A stretch of DNA of 64,000 nt from Vibrio sp. 99-8-1. GTDB taxonomy: Bacteria; Pseudomonadota; Gammaproteobacteria; Enterobacterales; Vibrionaceae. A program made the translations under genes and the position numbers. The stretch spans positions 62,001-126,000 of the forward strand of contig NZ_VTXE01000016.1 in assembly GCF_013114595.1 (NCBI RefSeq), read 5' to 3'. The first letter of the stretch is position 1, and every line of letters begins with the position of its first letter. This document shows, piece after piece, positions 16,940-26,242 of this stretch. The notes beneath the pieces were generated by a model. That model ran no database searches, was not told where the DNA came from, and worked only from the letters and a program-made list of their open reading frames with translations.

Positions 16940-18394
16940 CTATTTATTGTAACCTTTGAAGCCTTTTACTCGATAAATATCATAATCACTGGTTTTGTTT
17001 TCTGACACTCTACGATTTACTGCCGATAGTAACTCAACGTCCGTAAAATATTTGTCAACATTGGACTTACCCATATCGGTAAGAAATAGAGCTTCTTTGT
17101 CAGAGCCTAAGTATGGCCTTGTCAGTTCAAAATGACTTTTCACTACAGTACGTGGCCACCATGCGACCAGCCGATCATTAGGACGGTCAAAAGTATAAAA
17201 GGCCGCTTCTGTTATGGCGGTTCTGCCATCAACAATTAATTGATCTTGCGGGTACTTGTCGGTGAAAACTTTGACTTCTTCTCCCCACTCTTGCCAGCCT
17301 CTAACACGTTTAAAAGGGTCTTTGCCTTCTGGTAACTCAATACCTGCAGCTTGAATAATAGGATCACCAAGTTGCACAACCATACCAAGTGCAAGATTGC
17401 TGGCTAGCATAGCGATTAACCAGCCTTTACGGTGCTGCAGAAAATGAGCAATACCTATAATTACAGCGACATACGTTGGCGCTGCCCAGTTGGCATTATA
17501 CTTACCTTGCAGCGCGACTAGAGAGATTATAATCAGCATCGGCATGCTAAAATTAATTAATAGGTTTCTCGGCTTTTCGCCTTTGATTAACCACCACCAC
17601 ATAACGATAAATCCGACTGGCCCAAGGATACCTGCCTGCTCCAATATAAAATTAAACATTTTATTCGGATAGAGCCCTTGTTTATCTACATAGTCAGCTG
17701 TGTGAGCAAAAGTAGGAAAGTCGTTTAGGTAATTCCAATAGAAATTTGGTGCTAATATCAGTAATGAAAGCCCCGCCATAACCCATAAACGAGGGTTTTT
17801 TAACTGTTGGCTGTGACCGAAAAAGAGCATGTAACCTAACGCTGATAGAGAGAATATCGCCATATTGTACTTGGTAAGCAGACCTAGGCCGCATACCACT
17901 GCGCACATAATCCAGTTAAACCATGTATTGGTTTCGATGCTGCGCAAGAAAAACAGCATGGCGCTGCTCCAAAAAAGAAACAAGAGAACATCGGTAGAGG
18001 TAATCGTGGATGAAAGCGCTACGCCGGGAAGGGTGATAAACAGTACGGCTGCCCAAAAACCAACCCGTTCAGAAACTAATTTGCGTCCTAATAGATAGAT
18101 GATTAAAGCGGTAACGGGGTACACCAATATCGCGCCCAACTTGATAGTAAAGACCGAATGGCCAAATAAGCTGGTAACAAAATAGATAAGAACCGCGACC
18201 ATAGGTGGTTTTGAATAATAGCCCCAATCTAACTCTAGCGACCACCACCAATACTGAATTTCATCAACGTAGAGATCCAGTGAACTAATGGAAAGTGCGT
18301 AGCCGCGAAATAGGGAAATTAGCGCAAGAACGACCAATAGCGTTGTTAGCATTGAACCTGTGCTGGTGTTCTTAGACGTAGAATTATTTGTCAT
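16940..18394 (-). CDS. ArnT/PMT-like membrane glycosyltransferase
   Basis: A 484-residue polytopic inner-membrane enzyme with about 10-12 helices. After the first helix, the periplasmic loop has the acidic catalytic pair in LDLYVDEIQYWWWSL, and then YYSKPPMVAVLIY, typical of the GT39/GT83 superfamily that uses polyprenyl-phosphate sugars. The C-terminal 130 residues form a periplasmic domain. In rhizobia relatives (RgtA-D) add galacturonic acid to lipid A and core; ArnT adds aminoarabinose. No ArnA/ArnB/ArnD homologues are here, so aminoarabinose is less likely. It overlaps the preceding flippase-like gene by four bases (ATGA). Confidence 0.85.
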   Translation of the reverse strand: MTNNSTSKNTSTGSMLTTLLVVLALISLFRGYALSISSLDLYVDEIQYWWWSLELDWGYYSKPPMVAVLIYFVTSLFGHSVFTIKLGAILVYPVTALIIYLLGRKLVSERVGFWAAVLFITLPGVALSSTITSTDVLLFLFWSSAMLFFLRSIETNTWFNWIMCAVVCGLGLLTKYNMAIFSLSALGYMLFFGHSQQLKNPRLWVMAGLSLLILAPNFYWNYLNDFPTFAHTADYVDKQGLYPNKMFNFILEQAGILGPVGFIVMWWWLIKGEKPRNLLINFSMPMLIIISLVALQGKYNANWAAPTYVAVIIGIAHFLQHRKGWLIAMLASNLALGMVVQLGDPIIQAAGIELPEGKDPFKRVRGWQEWGEEVKVFTDKYPQDQLIVDGRTAITEAAFYTFDRPNDRLVAWWPRTVVKSHFELTRPYLGSDKEALFLTDMGKSNVDKYFTDVELLSAVNRRVSENKTSDYDIYRVKGFKGYNK

Positions 18395-19323
18395 AAACTC
18401 GTTTCAATCGTTGATTTTTTTGGCAGCATAAAGACGATCATAGCGCCAAATATAGAATTAAATAAAATAAAAAAGTGAGAATTTAAAGCGGCGGCTACTA
18501 TTTCTTTAGAGCTAACAGCACTTAAATCAGCGCCGCTGGACATCAAACCAAATGAGACGGCCGCTTCATAACTGCCGAACCCACCGGGTAATCCCGGCAG
18601 CATACCAGAAACTTCGCCAAACAGCGCTGCAATTGTTGTTTGTTCGATTAGTAGAGGCGTCATGCTCGCCAACAAAGCCGCAAACAGGAAGATTTTGATG
18701 CCCCAGTTTAACCATGAAAGGGCGGTCATGCGGAGTAATTTCTTTTTGCTATCAGGAATATTGGTCAATATCTGCCAGATAAATTTCACTTTGTTTCTTG
18801 CTCTATGTTTATAAGTGAGGCCTATAAGCTGTCTGCGAAGTGAAATACCCACTAAAGGTATGAAAAATGAGACCAGTAACCATGCCAGTACCCATACTCC
18901 AGCCATAGGAAAAGAAAAAATAGCCACTGCAATCGAAGCCAAAACATAAGCATCAAAAAGACGCAAAACTAATAATGCAGGAACAGAGTGAGAATAAGGC
19001 GTCGAAAATGCTTTTTTCATTAATATGGGAAAAGAGATCTCCCCAGCCTTTGCTGGCAGCAGGTTAGCCCAGAAGGTTTGCTTAATAACAATAGGTAATA
19101 CAACCTTGGTGGGCAATTGAATGCGTGGGCTGTTGAAATAAATGGAAATTCGATAGCTTCGAACCAGATAACTAAACCAATATAACAGAGTAAAAAAGAT
19201 AACGGCGTTAGTTGGAATGGTGCTCCAGAATGAAAGTAGAGTATCCCACCCCCAGATAGCTTGAACTGCGACAATTACTGAAAGGAATGTCAACACAGAA
19301 ATAAGGGCCGAACGGTGTTTCAT
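18391..19323 (-). CDS. UPF0104 / LPG-synthase-TM-like integral membrane protein
   Basis: A 310-residue protein of about eight helices, matching the membrane part of lysylphosphatidylglycerol synthase (MprF flippase domain, YbhN). Family landmarks are LLPAKAGEISFPILMKKAF and GMLPGLPGGFGSYEAAVSFGL. Members sit beside GT2/GT39 genes and are thought to move lipid-linked sugars or lipids across the membrane. Here it is translationally coupled to the ArnT-like gene and divergent from the ArnC-like gene, so flipping a polyprenyl-phosphate sugar is plausible but unproven. Confidence 0.85.
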   Translation of the reverse strand: MKHRSALISVLTFLSVIVAVQAIWGWDTLLSFWSTIPTNAVIFFTLLYWFSYLVRSYRISIYFNSPRIQLPTKVVLPIVIKQTFWANLLPAKAGEISFPILMKKAFSTPYSHSVPALLVLRLFDAYVLASIAVAIFSFPMAGVWVLAWLLVSFFIPLVGISLRRQLIGLTYKHRARNKVKFIWQILTNIPDSKKKLLRMTALSWLNWGIKIFLFAALLASMTPLLIEQTTIAALFGEVSGMLPGLPGGFGSYEAAVSFGLMSSGADLSAVSSKEIVAAALNSHFFILFNSIFGAMIVFMLPKKSTIETSL

Positions 19324-19402
19324 AACTATGCTTGACTTCCGAATTGAGTTATAGTGAAAAACTTAAATAGAATAGCATAAAATGATGGTGAGAGTAGCTA
19401 TT

Positions 19403-20461
19403 ATGTCGGATAACAAAGTTTCCGAAACTAATGAAAAATATAAAGTTAGTGTCGTTGTCCCTATCTACAATGAAGAAGAAAGTGTTAAGCCGTTAGTTGA
19501 CGCAATTGATAGCTCTTTAAAGAGCGCTCCATTTGAGTGGGAACTGCTGTTAGTGAATGACGGCAGTAGTGATAGAACATTGCATGTCGCAATGGAAGCG
19601 CAACAGCAATACGGTGATCATGTTCGAATCATCGCTTTACAGCGTAATTTTGGTCAGACTGCTGCTATGCAAGCAGGGATAGAGCAATCTGACGGCGATT
19701 ATATCGTAACGTTAGATGGTGATTTGCAAAATGATCCTGCTGATATTCCGCATATGGTGCAGCGTTTAATTGACAGAGATTTAGACCTATTAGTCGGCTG
19801 GCGTAAAGATCGAAAAGACAATATGTTGATTCGTAAGGTTCCTTCTAAAGTGGCTAACTGGTTAATCGGTAAAACCACAGGTGTTAAGCTAAATGACTAC
19901 GGTTGTAGCTTAAAAGTTTATCGTGGCAGTGTGATTCGTAACGTAAAACTCTACGGAGAGATGCATCGATTTATTCCTGCTTGGGTTGCCATTCATGTAC
20001 CCGTTGATCGTATTGAAGAAGTAGAAGTTAATCACCATGCAAGACAGTTCGGTGAATCTAAATACACCATTTCACGTGTATACCGAGTGATTCTTGACCT
20101 GATTTCAGTTATCTTCTTTATGCGTTTCCGTACCCGACCATCTCACTTCTTTGGTCCAATTGGACTAGGTTGTGGTGCGCTTGGATCGCTGATGATGTTG
20201 GTACTCGCGTTTGAGAAATTCATACTTGGTGAGGCCATTGGTGGTCGTCCAATGCTGATTGTCAGTGTATTACTTATTGTAATGGCAATGCAGTTCATCA
20301 CCACAGGTATTCTGGCTGAAGTGGTCAGCCGTACTTATTACGAATCTTCAAATCGTTCTACCTATGAGTTTACTGAGATAACGTCAGATTCAACAGCTGA
20401 AACTCCGGCTCCAGTTGCCGCAGAGACAGAGGCGCAGCCTGAGCCGTCATCGAAAGAGTAG
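19403..20461 (+). CDS. GT2 polyprenyl-phosphate glycosyltransferase (ArnC/DPMS/RgtE type)
   Basis: About 352 residues. The GT-A domain shows VVVPIYNEEESV, the LVNDGSSD strand, the DxD-like VTLDGDLQNDP and YGCSLKVYRG, as in dolichyl-phosphate mannose synthase and ArnC. Two C-terminal helices (FFGPIGLGCGALGSLMMLVLAF and MLIVSVLLIVMAMQFITTGIL) anchor it. It should load a sugar onto undecaprenyl phosphate at the cytosolic face. The tail is low-complexity (TPAPVAAETEAQPEP). I use ATG 19403, preceded by GGTGAGAG; ATG 19382 has no ribosome site. It diverges from the flippase gene by 80 bases. Confidence 0.88.
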   Translation: MSDNKVSETNEKYKVSVVVPIYNEEESVKPLVDAIDSSLKSAPFEWELLLVNDGSSDRTLHVAMEAQQQYGDHVRIIALQRNFGQTAAMQAGIEQSDGDYIVTLDGDLQNDPADIPHMVQRLIDRDLDLLVGWRKDRKDNMLIRKVPSKVANWLIGKTTGVKLNDYGCSLKVYRGSVIRNVKLYGEMHRFIPAWVAIHVPVDRIEEVEVNHHARQFGESKYTISRVYRVILDLISVIFFMRFRTRPSHFFGPIGLGCGALGSLMMLVLAFEKFILGEAIGGRPMLIVSVLLIVMAMQFITTGILAEVVSRTYYESSNRSTYEFTEITSDSTAETPAPVAAETEAQPEPSSKE

Positions 20462-20486
20462 ATGAGCTAATTTGTTTATAAATGTG

Positions 20487-20519
20487 AGAGCTTTCAATTA
20501 ATTGAAAGCTCTTTTTTTT
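20487..20519 (+). terminator. Rho-independent terminator after the GT2 gene
   Basis: AGAGCTTTCAATT and AATTGAAAGCTCT form a perfect 26-base palindrome followed by TTTTTTTT. Confidence 0.92.
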
Positions 20520-20545
20520 GCTTAAATAGCGCCGATAGAAATTTT

Positions 20546-20564
20546 AATGAGAAATATTCTCATT
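20546..20564. promoter_or_regulatory. Candidate Fur box
   Basis: AATGAGAAATATTCTCATT matches the Vibrio Fur consensus AATGAGAATNATTCTCATT at all but one defined position. It lies inside a wider perfect dyad (12-base arms around ATA). It is about 300 bases before the flavoprotein start, and no other gene begins nearby, so it may control the pyruvate oxidoreductase operon or an unseen small RNA. A half site AATGAGAAT recurs near 20771. Confidence 0.6.
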
Positions 20565-20863
20565 AAAATCATTGCTTTACCTCTACTTCACACTTCTTCG
20601 ATCTTGATTCACTTATCGCTTACTTTCTGACCTGTAGCTCAACATTTTCATAACAATGCGATTATATTTTAAAGTCTGGAACAGCGATTAACCTTAATGT
20701 TGGATGACTTAACTATTTAATAAATCATATGTTTTAACCTATTCAATGGCTAAATATCCGAGTTGAGGTAAATGAGAATAGCTGGTGCAACTAGAATGGC
20801 GCTTACGTTGATAACAGAATAATAGACGATGCTCCGTTCTTACCAAGTAGAAGGTAAACACTC
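20565..20863. other. Intergenic leader region of the flavoprotein-nifJ operon
   Basis: The region holds no ORF with a ribosome site and no terminator. I looked for the RyhB core expected of a Fur-controlled small RNA and did not find it. The AAGG ribosome site of the next gene lies at the right end (near 20850). The promoter cannot be placed by eye. Confidence 0.45.
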
Positions 20864-22495
20864 ATGAGCAACTCGTTAAAGGATATGACCTTACCACCTG
20901 ATTTAACGGTTAAAAAAGGATCCGGTCCGGTACGTACAAAATTCCCCATCTATGCCAATACACTTCCTCCATGCAACCATGCCTGTCCAACAGGCAGCAA
21001 TATTCAAAGATGGTTATCCCTCGCACAAGAAGAGCGTTATGAAGAAGCCTTTCAAGAGCTGGTGCTGAATAATCCAATGCCCGCTATTCATGGTCGTGTG
21101 TGTTATCACCCTTGTGAATCTGCTTGCAACCGAATCAATGTTGATCAGCCAGTGAGTATTCATGCTGTAGAGCGGTTTTTAGGTGATTTGGCGATAGAGA
21201 AAAAATGGCCGATTCGTTATGAAGCTAAATCTACAGGAAAAAGAATTCTGGTGGTTGGTGCCGGGCCTAGCGGGTTAGCGACGGCGTATCACCTTAAACG
21301 TTACGGTCATGATGTTGAAATTAGAGAAGCCGGTCCTATGGCCGGCGGTATGATGCACTTTGGTATTCCTGCGTATCGACTACCCAGAGAGATATTGAAC
21401 CAAGAGGTCGACCGAATTCAGCAAATGGGCATCAATATTGTGCTTAACAGCATGGTGCAAGATATTTTAGCTGAGAAGGTAAAAGGGCAGTTTGATGCAG
21501 TATTTCTTGCTATTGGTGCGCACATTGGTCGAGGACTGGATATTCCCCATGACGATCCAAGTAACGCCATCGATGCGGTGACTTACTTGCGACAAATAGA
21601 AACAGAGGAAGCCCCCGAGCTTGGTAAACGAGTTGTGGTCTATGGCGGAGGAAATTCGGCCATGGATGCAGCACGTACCGCGAAACGAATGGGGTCTGAA
21701 GTGACGGTTGTGTATCGTCGCGACAGAGCCAGTATGCCCGCCCATGATTTTGAATGTGTTGAGGCTATGGAAGAAGGGGTGGAGTTCTTATGGTTACGCA
21801 CCATAAATCAAGTGGATGGGACGACGTTTACTTTAGAAAAGACGGTGCTGGATGAGAGCGGGCGACCGCAACAGTCGGGGGAGTTTGAGACTCTAGAAGC
21901 TGATTTTCTAATTTTGGCATTAGGGCAAAACATTGACACGATAATTACCCAAAATATCCCAGGAGTGGAGTACAAATCCGATGGCACCGTTATTGTTAAT
22001 GATCAAATGATGACAGGATATCCGGGGCTGTTTGCCGGTGGCGACATGGTGCCTAGTGACCGAACAGTGACCATCGCGGTGGGGCACGGTAAGAAAGCCG
22101 CGGCTCATATAAACGGATTTTTGAAACATCGTCCATTTACCAAAATCGCGAAAACCCCCTTAATTAAATATGACAAATTGCACTTATGGTACAAAACGGA
22201 TGCGGAACAGCGGGAGCAACCTGCTATGCCTCCACAGATTCGAACCGCGTCATTTGACGAAGTGGTAGGCGGTTTGAGCCAAGAAGAAGCTTTGTATGAG
22301 TCTCAACGCTGCTATTCATGTGGTAATTGTTTTGAATGCAATGGTTGTCTGGGGGCGTGCCCTCATGGTGCGATTACCTTCAATGGTAAAGACCAAGGTT
22401 ATTCTGTGGATTACAACAAATGTACGGGTTGTGAGGCATGTTATGCCCAGTGTCCATGTCATGCCATCGAGATGGTTGAAGCGGAAGTGAAATAG
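20864..22495 (+). CDS. GltD-like FAD/NAD(P) oxidoreductase with C-terminal 2x[4Fe-4S] ferredoxin domain
   Basis: A 543-residue protein. N-terminal cysteines (PPCNHACPTG and CYHPCESACNR) form the dihydroprymidine-dehydrogenase-type Fe-S domain; next come an FAD site GAGPSGLATAYHLKRYGHDVEI (about residue 130), an NAD(P) site YGGGNSAMDAART (about 260) and the FAD-closing AGGDMVPSDRTVTIAVGHGKKAA. The last 75 residues carry CYSCGNCFECNGCLGACPHGA and CTGCEACYAQCPCHAIE, a double-cluster ferredoxin. It resembles glutamate synthase small subunit/NfnB but has no large-subunit partner. Eight bases before nifJ, it probably moves electrons between PFOR-reduced clusters and NADP+. Confidence 0.85.
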   Translation: MSNSLKDMTLPPDLTVKKGSGPVRTKFPIYANTLPPCNHACPTGSNIQRWLSLAQEERYEEAFQELVLNNPMPAIHGRVCYHPCESACNRINVDQPVSIHAVERFLGDLAIEKKWPIRYEAKSTGKRILVVGAGPSGLATAYHLKRYGHDVEIREAGPMAGGMMHFGIPAYRLPREILNQEVDRIQQMGINIVLNSMVQDILAEKVKGQFDAVFLAIGAHIGRGLDIPHDDPSNAIDAVTYLRQIETEEAPELGKRVVVYGGGNSAMDAARTAKRMGSEVTVVYRRDRASMPAHDFECVEAMEEGVEFLWLRTINQVDGTTFTLEKTVLDESGRPQQSGEFETLEADFLILALGQNIDTIITQNIPGVEYKSDGTVIVNDQMMTGYPGLFAGGDMVPSDRTVTIAVGHGKKAAAHINGFLKHRPFTKIAKTPLIKYDKLHLWYKTDAEQREQPAMPPQIRTASFDEVVGGLSQEEALYESQRCYSCGNCFECNGCLGACPHGAITFNGKDQGYSVDYNKCTGCEACYAQCPCHAIEMVEAEVK

Positions 22496-22503
22496 GAGGC
22501 GTT

Positions 22504-25500
22504 ATGAGTAATCAATTTCAACATCAAATGTACACCTGTGATGGCAATGAAGCTGCGGCACATATCGCCTTTCGAGTCAGCGAAGTTTGCGCTATCTATC
22601 CTATTACCCCTTCCTCAACCATGGCGGAATTTGCAGACCAATGGGCCGCTGAGAATAAGACCAATATTTGGGGGAATATTCCGTTAATAGCGGAGATGCA
22701 GAGCGAAGGTGGTGCGGCCGGAACCGTACATGGCGCTTTGCAAAGTGGTGCATTAACCACAACGTTTACAGCCTCTCAAGGGTTGATGTTAATGCTACCT
22801 AATATGTACAAGATTGCGGGTGAGCTAACCCCAACGGTATTCCATGTTGCTGCTCGCTCATTGGCGGCTCAGGGTTTATCTATATTTGGTGATCACCAAG
22901 ATATTATGGCGGCGAGAGGAACCGGTTTTGCGTTATTGGCGGCGTCGTCAGTTCAAGAAGCACATGATATGGCGTTAATTGCTCACACAGCCACTTTGTC
23001 GGCCCGCATTCCTTTTATTCACTTTTTTGATGGTTTCAGAACATCCCATGAAGTGAATAAAATTGAGCTGATTTCAGATAGCGATATTCGAGCAATGATC
23101 TCCGATTCTCTGGTTCGTCAACATCGAGAACGTGGTTTAAGTCCGGATGCCCCCTTTATTCGTGGTACGGCCCAAAACCCTGATGTTTACTTCCAAGGGC
23201 GCGAAACGGTCAATCCTTATTACGCAGCCACCCCCGGTATTGTTCAGCACTGTATGGACCAATTCGCTGAGCTTACTGGCCGAAAATATAAGCTTATTGA
23301 ATATGTTGGTTGTGATGACGCTGAGCATATTATTGTTGCTATGGGTTCGGGTGTAGAGACCATCAAAGAGACGGTGAGCTATTTAGAAGCACAGGGGGAG
23401 AAAGTCGGCTTAATCCAGATTCGGTTATATCGACCTTTATCAACGGAACATGTGTTAAACGAAATCCCTCAATCGGTAAAAACCATTACCGTATTAGACA
23501 GAACCAAAGAACCGAGCGCGACGGCAGATCCATTATATCAAGATGTCATTACCGCTCTTATGGAACAGCCTGAACGATTTGGTGCAATGCCAAAAGTGCT
23601 TGCGGGTCGTTATGGTTTGTCGAGTAAAGAATTTACCCCAGCGATGGTTAAAGCGGTATATGACAATATGTTATTGGCGCAGCATAAGAATCATTTTACC
23701 GTCGGTATCATCGATGATGTGATGCACTCTCATCTAGATGTGGACGATGACTTTGATATTGAGCCAAATGAAGTGGTTCGAGCCATGTTTTATGGATTAG
23801 GCGCTGATGGGACTGTTGGCGCCAATAAAAATACCATAAAAATAATTGGTGAAGATCCTAATTACTTTGCTCAAGCCTATTTTGTATATGACTCTAAGAA
23901 GTCCGGCTCGCAAACCGAGTCCCATTTACGCTTTGGTCATCATGAAATCAACAGCCCTTATCTTATTCAATCCGCTAATTTTATTGCCTGCCACCAAGCG
24001 ACCTTTGTCGAAACAACCGATATGTTAGCTAAAGCGGCTCTGCACTCTACGTTTTTGCTTAACTCGTCCGTTGCACCAGAACATTTATGGGCATCTCTGC
24101 CCGCTAAAATGCAGCAACAACTGATTGAGAAACAGATGACACTGTATGTCATTGACGCTTATAAAGTTGCCCGAGAAACGGGAATGGGGAATCGCATTAA
24201 TACCATCATGCAAACTTGCTTTTTCGCTCTGTCTGGGGTGATGGATAAAGAGGTTGCCATTGATAAAATTAAGGCGGCGATTAAAAAAACGTACGCAAGT
24301 AAAGGCCCTGAGCTGGTGGAGAAAAACTACCTCGCGGTAGACCAAACCTTAGCAAATTTAAATGAAGTTGCTATTGCTGATAGTGTTACCGCGGAGGTAA
24401 ATGAAACACCACGAGTCTCTGAAAGAGCGCCTGAGTTTGTTAAGCAGGTGACGGCGCAAATGATGGCAGGAAAAGGGGACCTGATTCCTGTCTCAATGTT
24501 ACCCGCAGATGGAACCTATCCTTCAGGTACCACTCAATGGGAAAAAAGGAACATAGCGCAGAAAATCCCAATCTGGCAATCAGACATCTGTATTCAATGC
24601 GGTAATTGCAGCATTGTATGTCCGCATGCGGCGATTCGAGCCAAGTTTTACGATAAGTCACTGCTTGAAGAGGCACCGGAAGGCTATAAGTCATCAGGTA
24701 TTACCGCACGAGGCTTTCCCGATACCCGATATACGTTGCAGGTGTATGCAGAAGATTGTACCGGGTGCGGGCTATGTGTTGATGTTTGTCCTGCGTTTAG
24801 TGAGCAAGACTCTTCTCATAAAGCCATTAATATGGAACTAAAAGAACCCTATATGGAACAAGAGGTGGAAAATCTGACTTTCTTTGATTCAATCAAATAC
24901 AACGAGAGAGCGAAAGTCGATTTTTCCCATGTCAGAGGGGTTCAATTCCTCCAGCCTCTTTTTGAGTTCTCGGGGGCATGTGCAGGTTGTGGAGAGACTC
25001 CATATTTAAAATTGATGTCGCAGTTGTTTGGTGACCGATTAATGATAGCCAATGCCACAGGGTGCTCCTCCATTTATGGTGGTAACTTGCCGACGACGCC
25101 TTGGTCGGTGAACGAAGAGGGTAGAGGCCCTGCGTGGTCTAATTCGCTTTTTGAAGATAATGCCGAATTTGGCTTAGGTTTCCGTTTAGCGGCGGTCAAA
25201 CAGCATGAACTGGCTGAACAGTTACTCATTGAAAATCGCGCCGAGTTAGACCCACTATTGGTGGACCAGTTGCTTAACGCTAGCCAGTTAACGGAATCGG
25301 ATATTCAATCACAGATTCAACGGGTTGATAGGCTGAAAGAGCAGCTAACTAAGATTGATAGTGAGTCGAGTAAGAATTTGATATCGGTTGCTGATCAGCT
25401 TATTCGTCGTTCTATCTGGATAGTGGGTGGTGATGGTTGGGCGTATGACATTGGATCAGGGGGACTTGATCACGTGCTTGCTAGTGGTGCAGATGTCAAT

Positions 25501-26091
25501 GTATTGGTGATGGATACAGAGGTCTACTCAAACACAGGTGGGCAGATGTCTAAGTCCACTCCGTTAGGGGCTGTTGCCAAGTTCGCTACGGCTGGCAAAC
25601 AAGCCACCAAAAAAGACATTGCGATGCAGGCCATTGCTTACAACAACGTTTATGTCGCTCGGGTAGCCATGGGTGGGGATCCACAGCAAACCTTGCTGGC
25701 AATGCGTGAAGCAGAAGCGTATCGAGGACCTTCAATTATCATTGCTTATAGTCACTGTATTGCGCACGGTATAAAAATGGAAGATGGTTTGAAACAGCAG
25801 GATTTAGCGGTGAGATCGGGTCACTGGCCACTGTTTAGGTACAATCCAGCACTAAGAGATGTTCAAGTTAATCCGTTTTCTCTAGATACCTTACGACCCA
25901 CTATTTCGTTGCAAGAGTATAGGATGAATGAAAGTCGCTATCAGATACTGCAAAGAAACGATCCTGAAGCAGCAGAAGAGATTCTACAGCAGGCACAACA
26001 TGTTGCGGAACGGAAATGGCAGTTATATGAGGAGCTCGCGACACGGAGCCAAGGCAGCGTTGCACCTCATATGGAACTGGAATCCAAATAG
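22504..26091 (+). CDS. nifJ: Pyruvate:ferredoxin (flavodoxin) oxidoreductase
   Basis: A full-length 1195-residue single-chain enzyme. It opens with the pyrimidine-binding domain (YPITPSSTMAEFADQWAA). CIQCGNCSIVCPH and CTGCGLCVDVCP near residues 700-760 bind two [4Fe-4S] clusters; CAGCGETPY and the later cysteine in ANATGCSSIYGG hold the proximal cluster, and GGDGWAYDIGSGG with MDTEVYSNTGGQMSKSTP is the thiamine-diphosphate site. It decarboxylates pyruvate to acetyl-CoA and CO2, passing electrons to ferredoxin or flavodoxin, in anaerobic or low-oxygen conditions. AGGAGG precedes the ATG. It is co-transcribed with the GltD-like flavoprotein. Confidence 0.97.
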   Translation: MSNQFQHQMYTCDGNEAAAHIAFRVSEVCAIYPITPSSTMAEFADQWAAENKTNIWGNIPLIAEMQSEGGAAGTVHGALQSGALTTTFTASQGLMLMLPNMYKIAGELTPTVFHVAARSLAAQGLSIFGDHQDIMAARGTGFALLAASSVQEAHDMALIAHTATLSARIPFIHFFDGFRTSHEVNKIELISDSDIRAMISDSLVRQHRERGLSPDAPFIRGTAQNPDVYFQGRETVNPYYAATPGIVQHCMDQFAELTGRKYKLIEYVGCDDAEHIIVAMGSGVETIKETVSYLEAQGEKVGLIQIRLYRPLSTEHVLNEIPQSVKTITVLDRTKEPSATADPLYQDVITALMEQPERFGAMPKVLAGRYGLSSKEFTPAMVKAVYDNMLLAQHKNHFTVGIIDDVMHSHLDVDDDFDIEPNEVVRAMFYGLGADGTVGANKNTIKIIGEDPNYFAQAYFVYDSKKSGSQTESHLRFGHHEINSPYLIQSANFIACHQATFVETTDMLAKAALHSTFLLNSSVAPEHLWASLPAKMQQQLIEKQMTLYVIDAYKVARETGMGNRINTIMQTCFFALSGVMDKEVAIDKIKAAIKKTYASKGPELVEKNYLAVDQTLANLNEVAIADSVTAEVNETPRVSERAPEFVKQVTAQMMAGKGDLIPVSMLPADGTYPSGTTQWEKRNIAQKIPIWQSDICIQCGNCSIVCPHAAIRAKFYDKSLLEEAPEGYKSSGITARGFPDTRYTLQVYAEDCTGCGLCVDVCPAFSEQDSSHKAINMELKEPYMEQEVENLTFFDSIKYNERAKVDFSHVRGVQFLQPLFEFSGACAGCGETPYLKLMSQLFGDRLMIANATGCSSIYGGNLPTTPWSVNEEGRGPAWSNSLFEDNAEFGLGFRLAAVKQHELAEQLLIENRAELDPLLVDQLLNASQLTESDIQSQIQRVDRLKEQLTKIDSESSKNLISVADQLIRRSIWIVGGDGWAYDIGSGGLDHVLASGADVNVLVMDTEVYSNTGGQMSKSTPLGAVAKFATAGKQATKKDIAMQAIAYNNVYVARVAMGGDPQQTLLAMREAEAYRGPSIIIAYSHCIAHGIKMEDGLKQQDLAVRSGHWPLFRYNPALRDVQVNPFSLDTLRPTISLQEYRMNESRYQILQRNDPEAAEEILQQAQHVAERKWQLYEELATRSQGSVAPHMELESK

Positions 26092-26242
26092 ATAACTACG
26101 GACGTGATGTGCAAAGGAGAGTGTTCCTTTGCACATTCGCGATAATGTGCAGAGATAGATATATAGCATAAGTTTGCTAAGCTAAAGTAAGGCAAACAAA
26201 GAATAGTTTCGCCTATCGTTGTTCAGTAACGGAAGGTTCTCT

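Noticed and set aside
20565-20863. Possible RyhB-type small RNA under the Fur box
   Set aside because: No RyhB core and no U-tract hairpin before the next gene; kept only as a question in the Fur-box finding.
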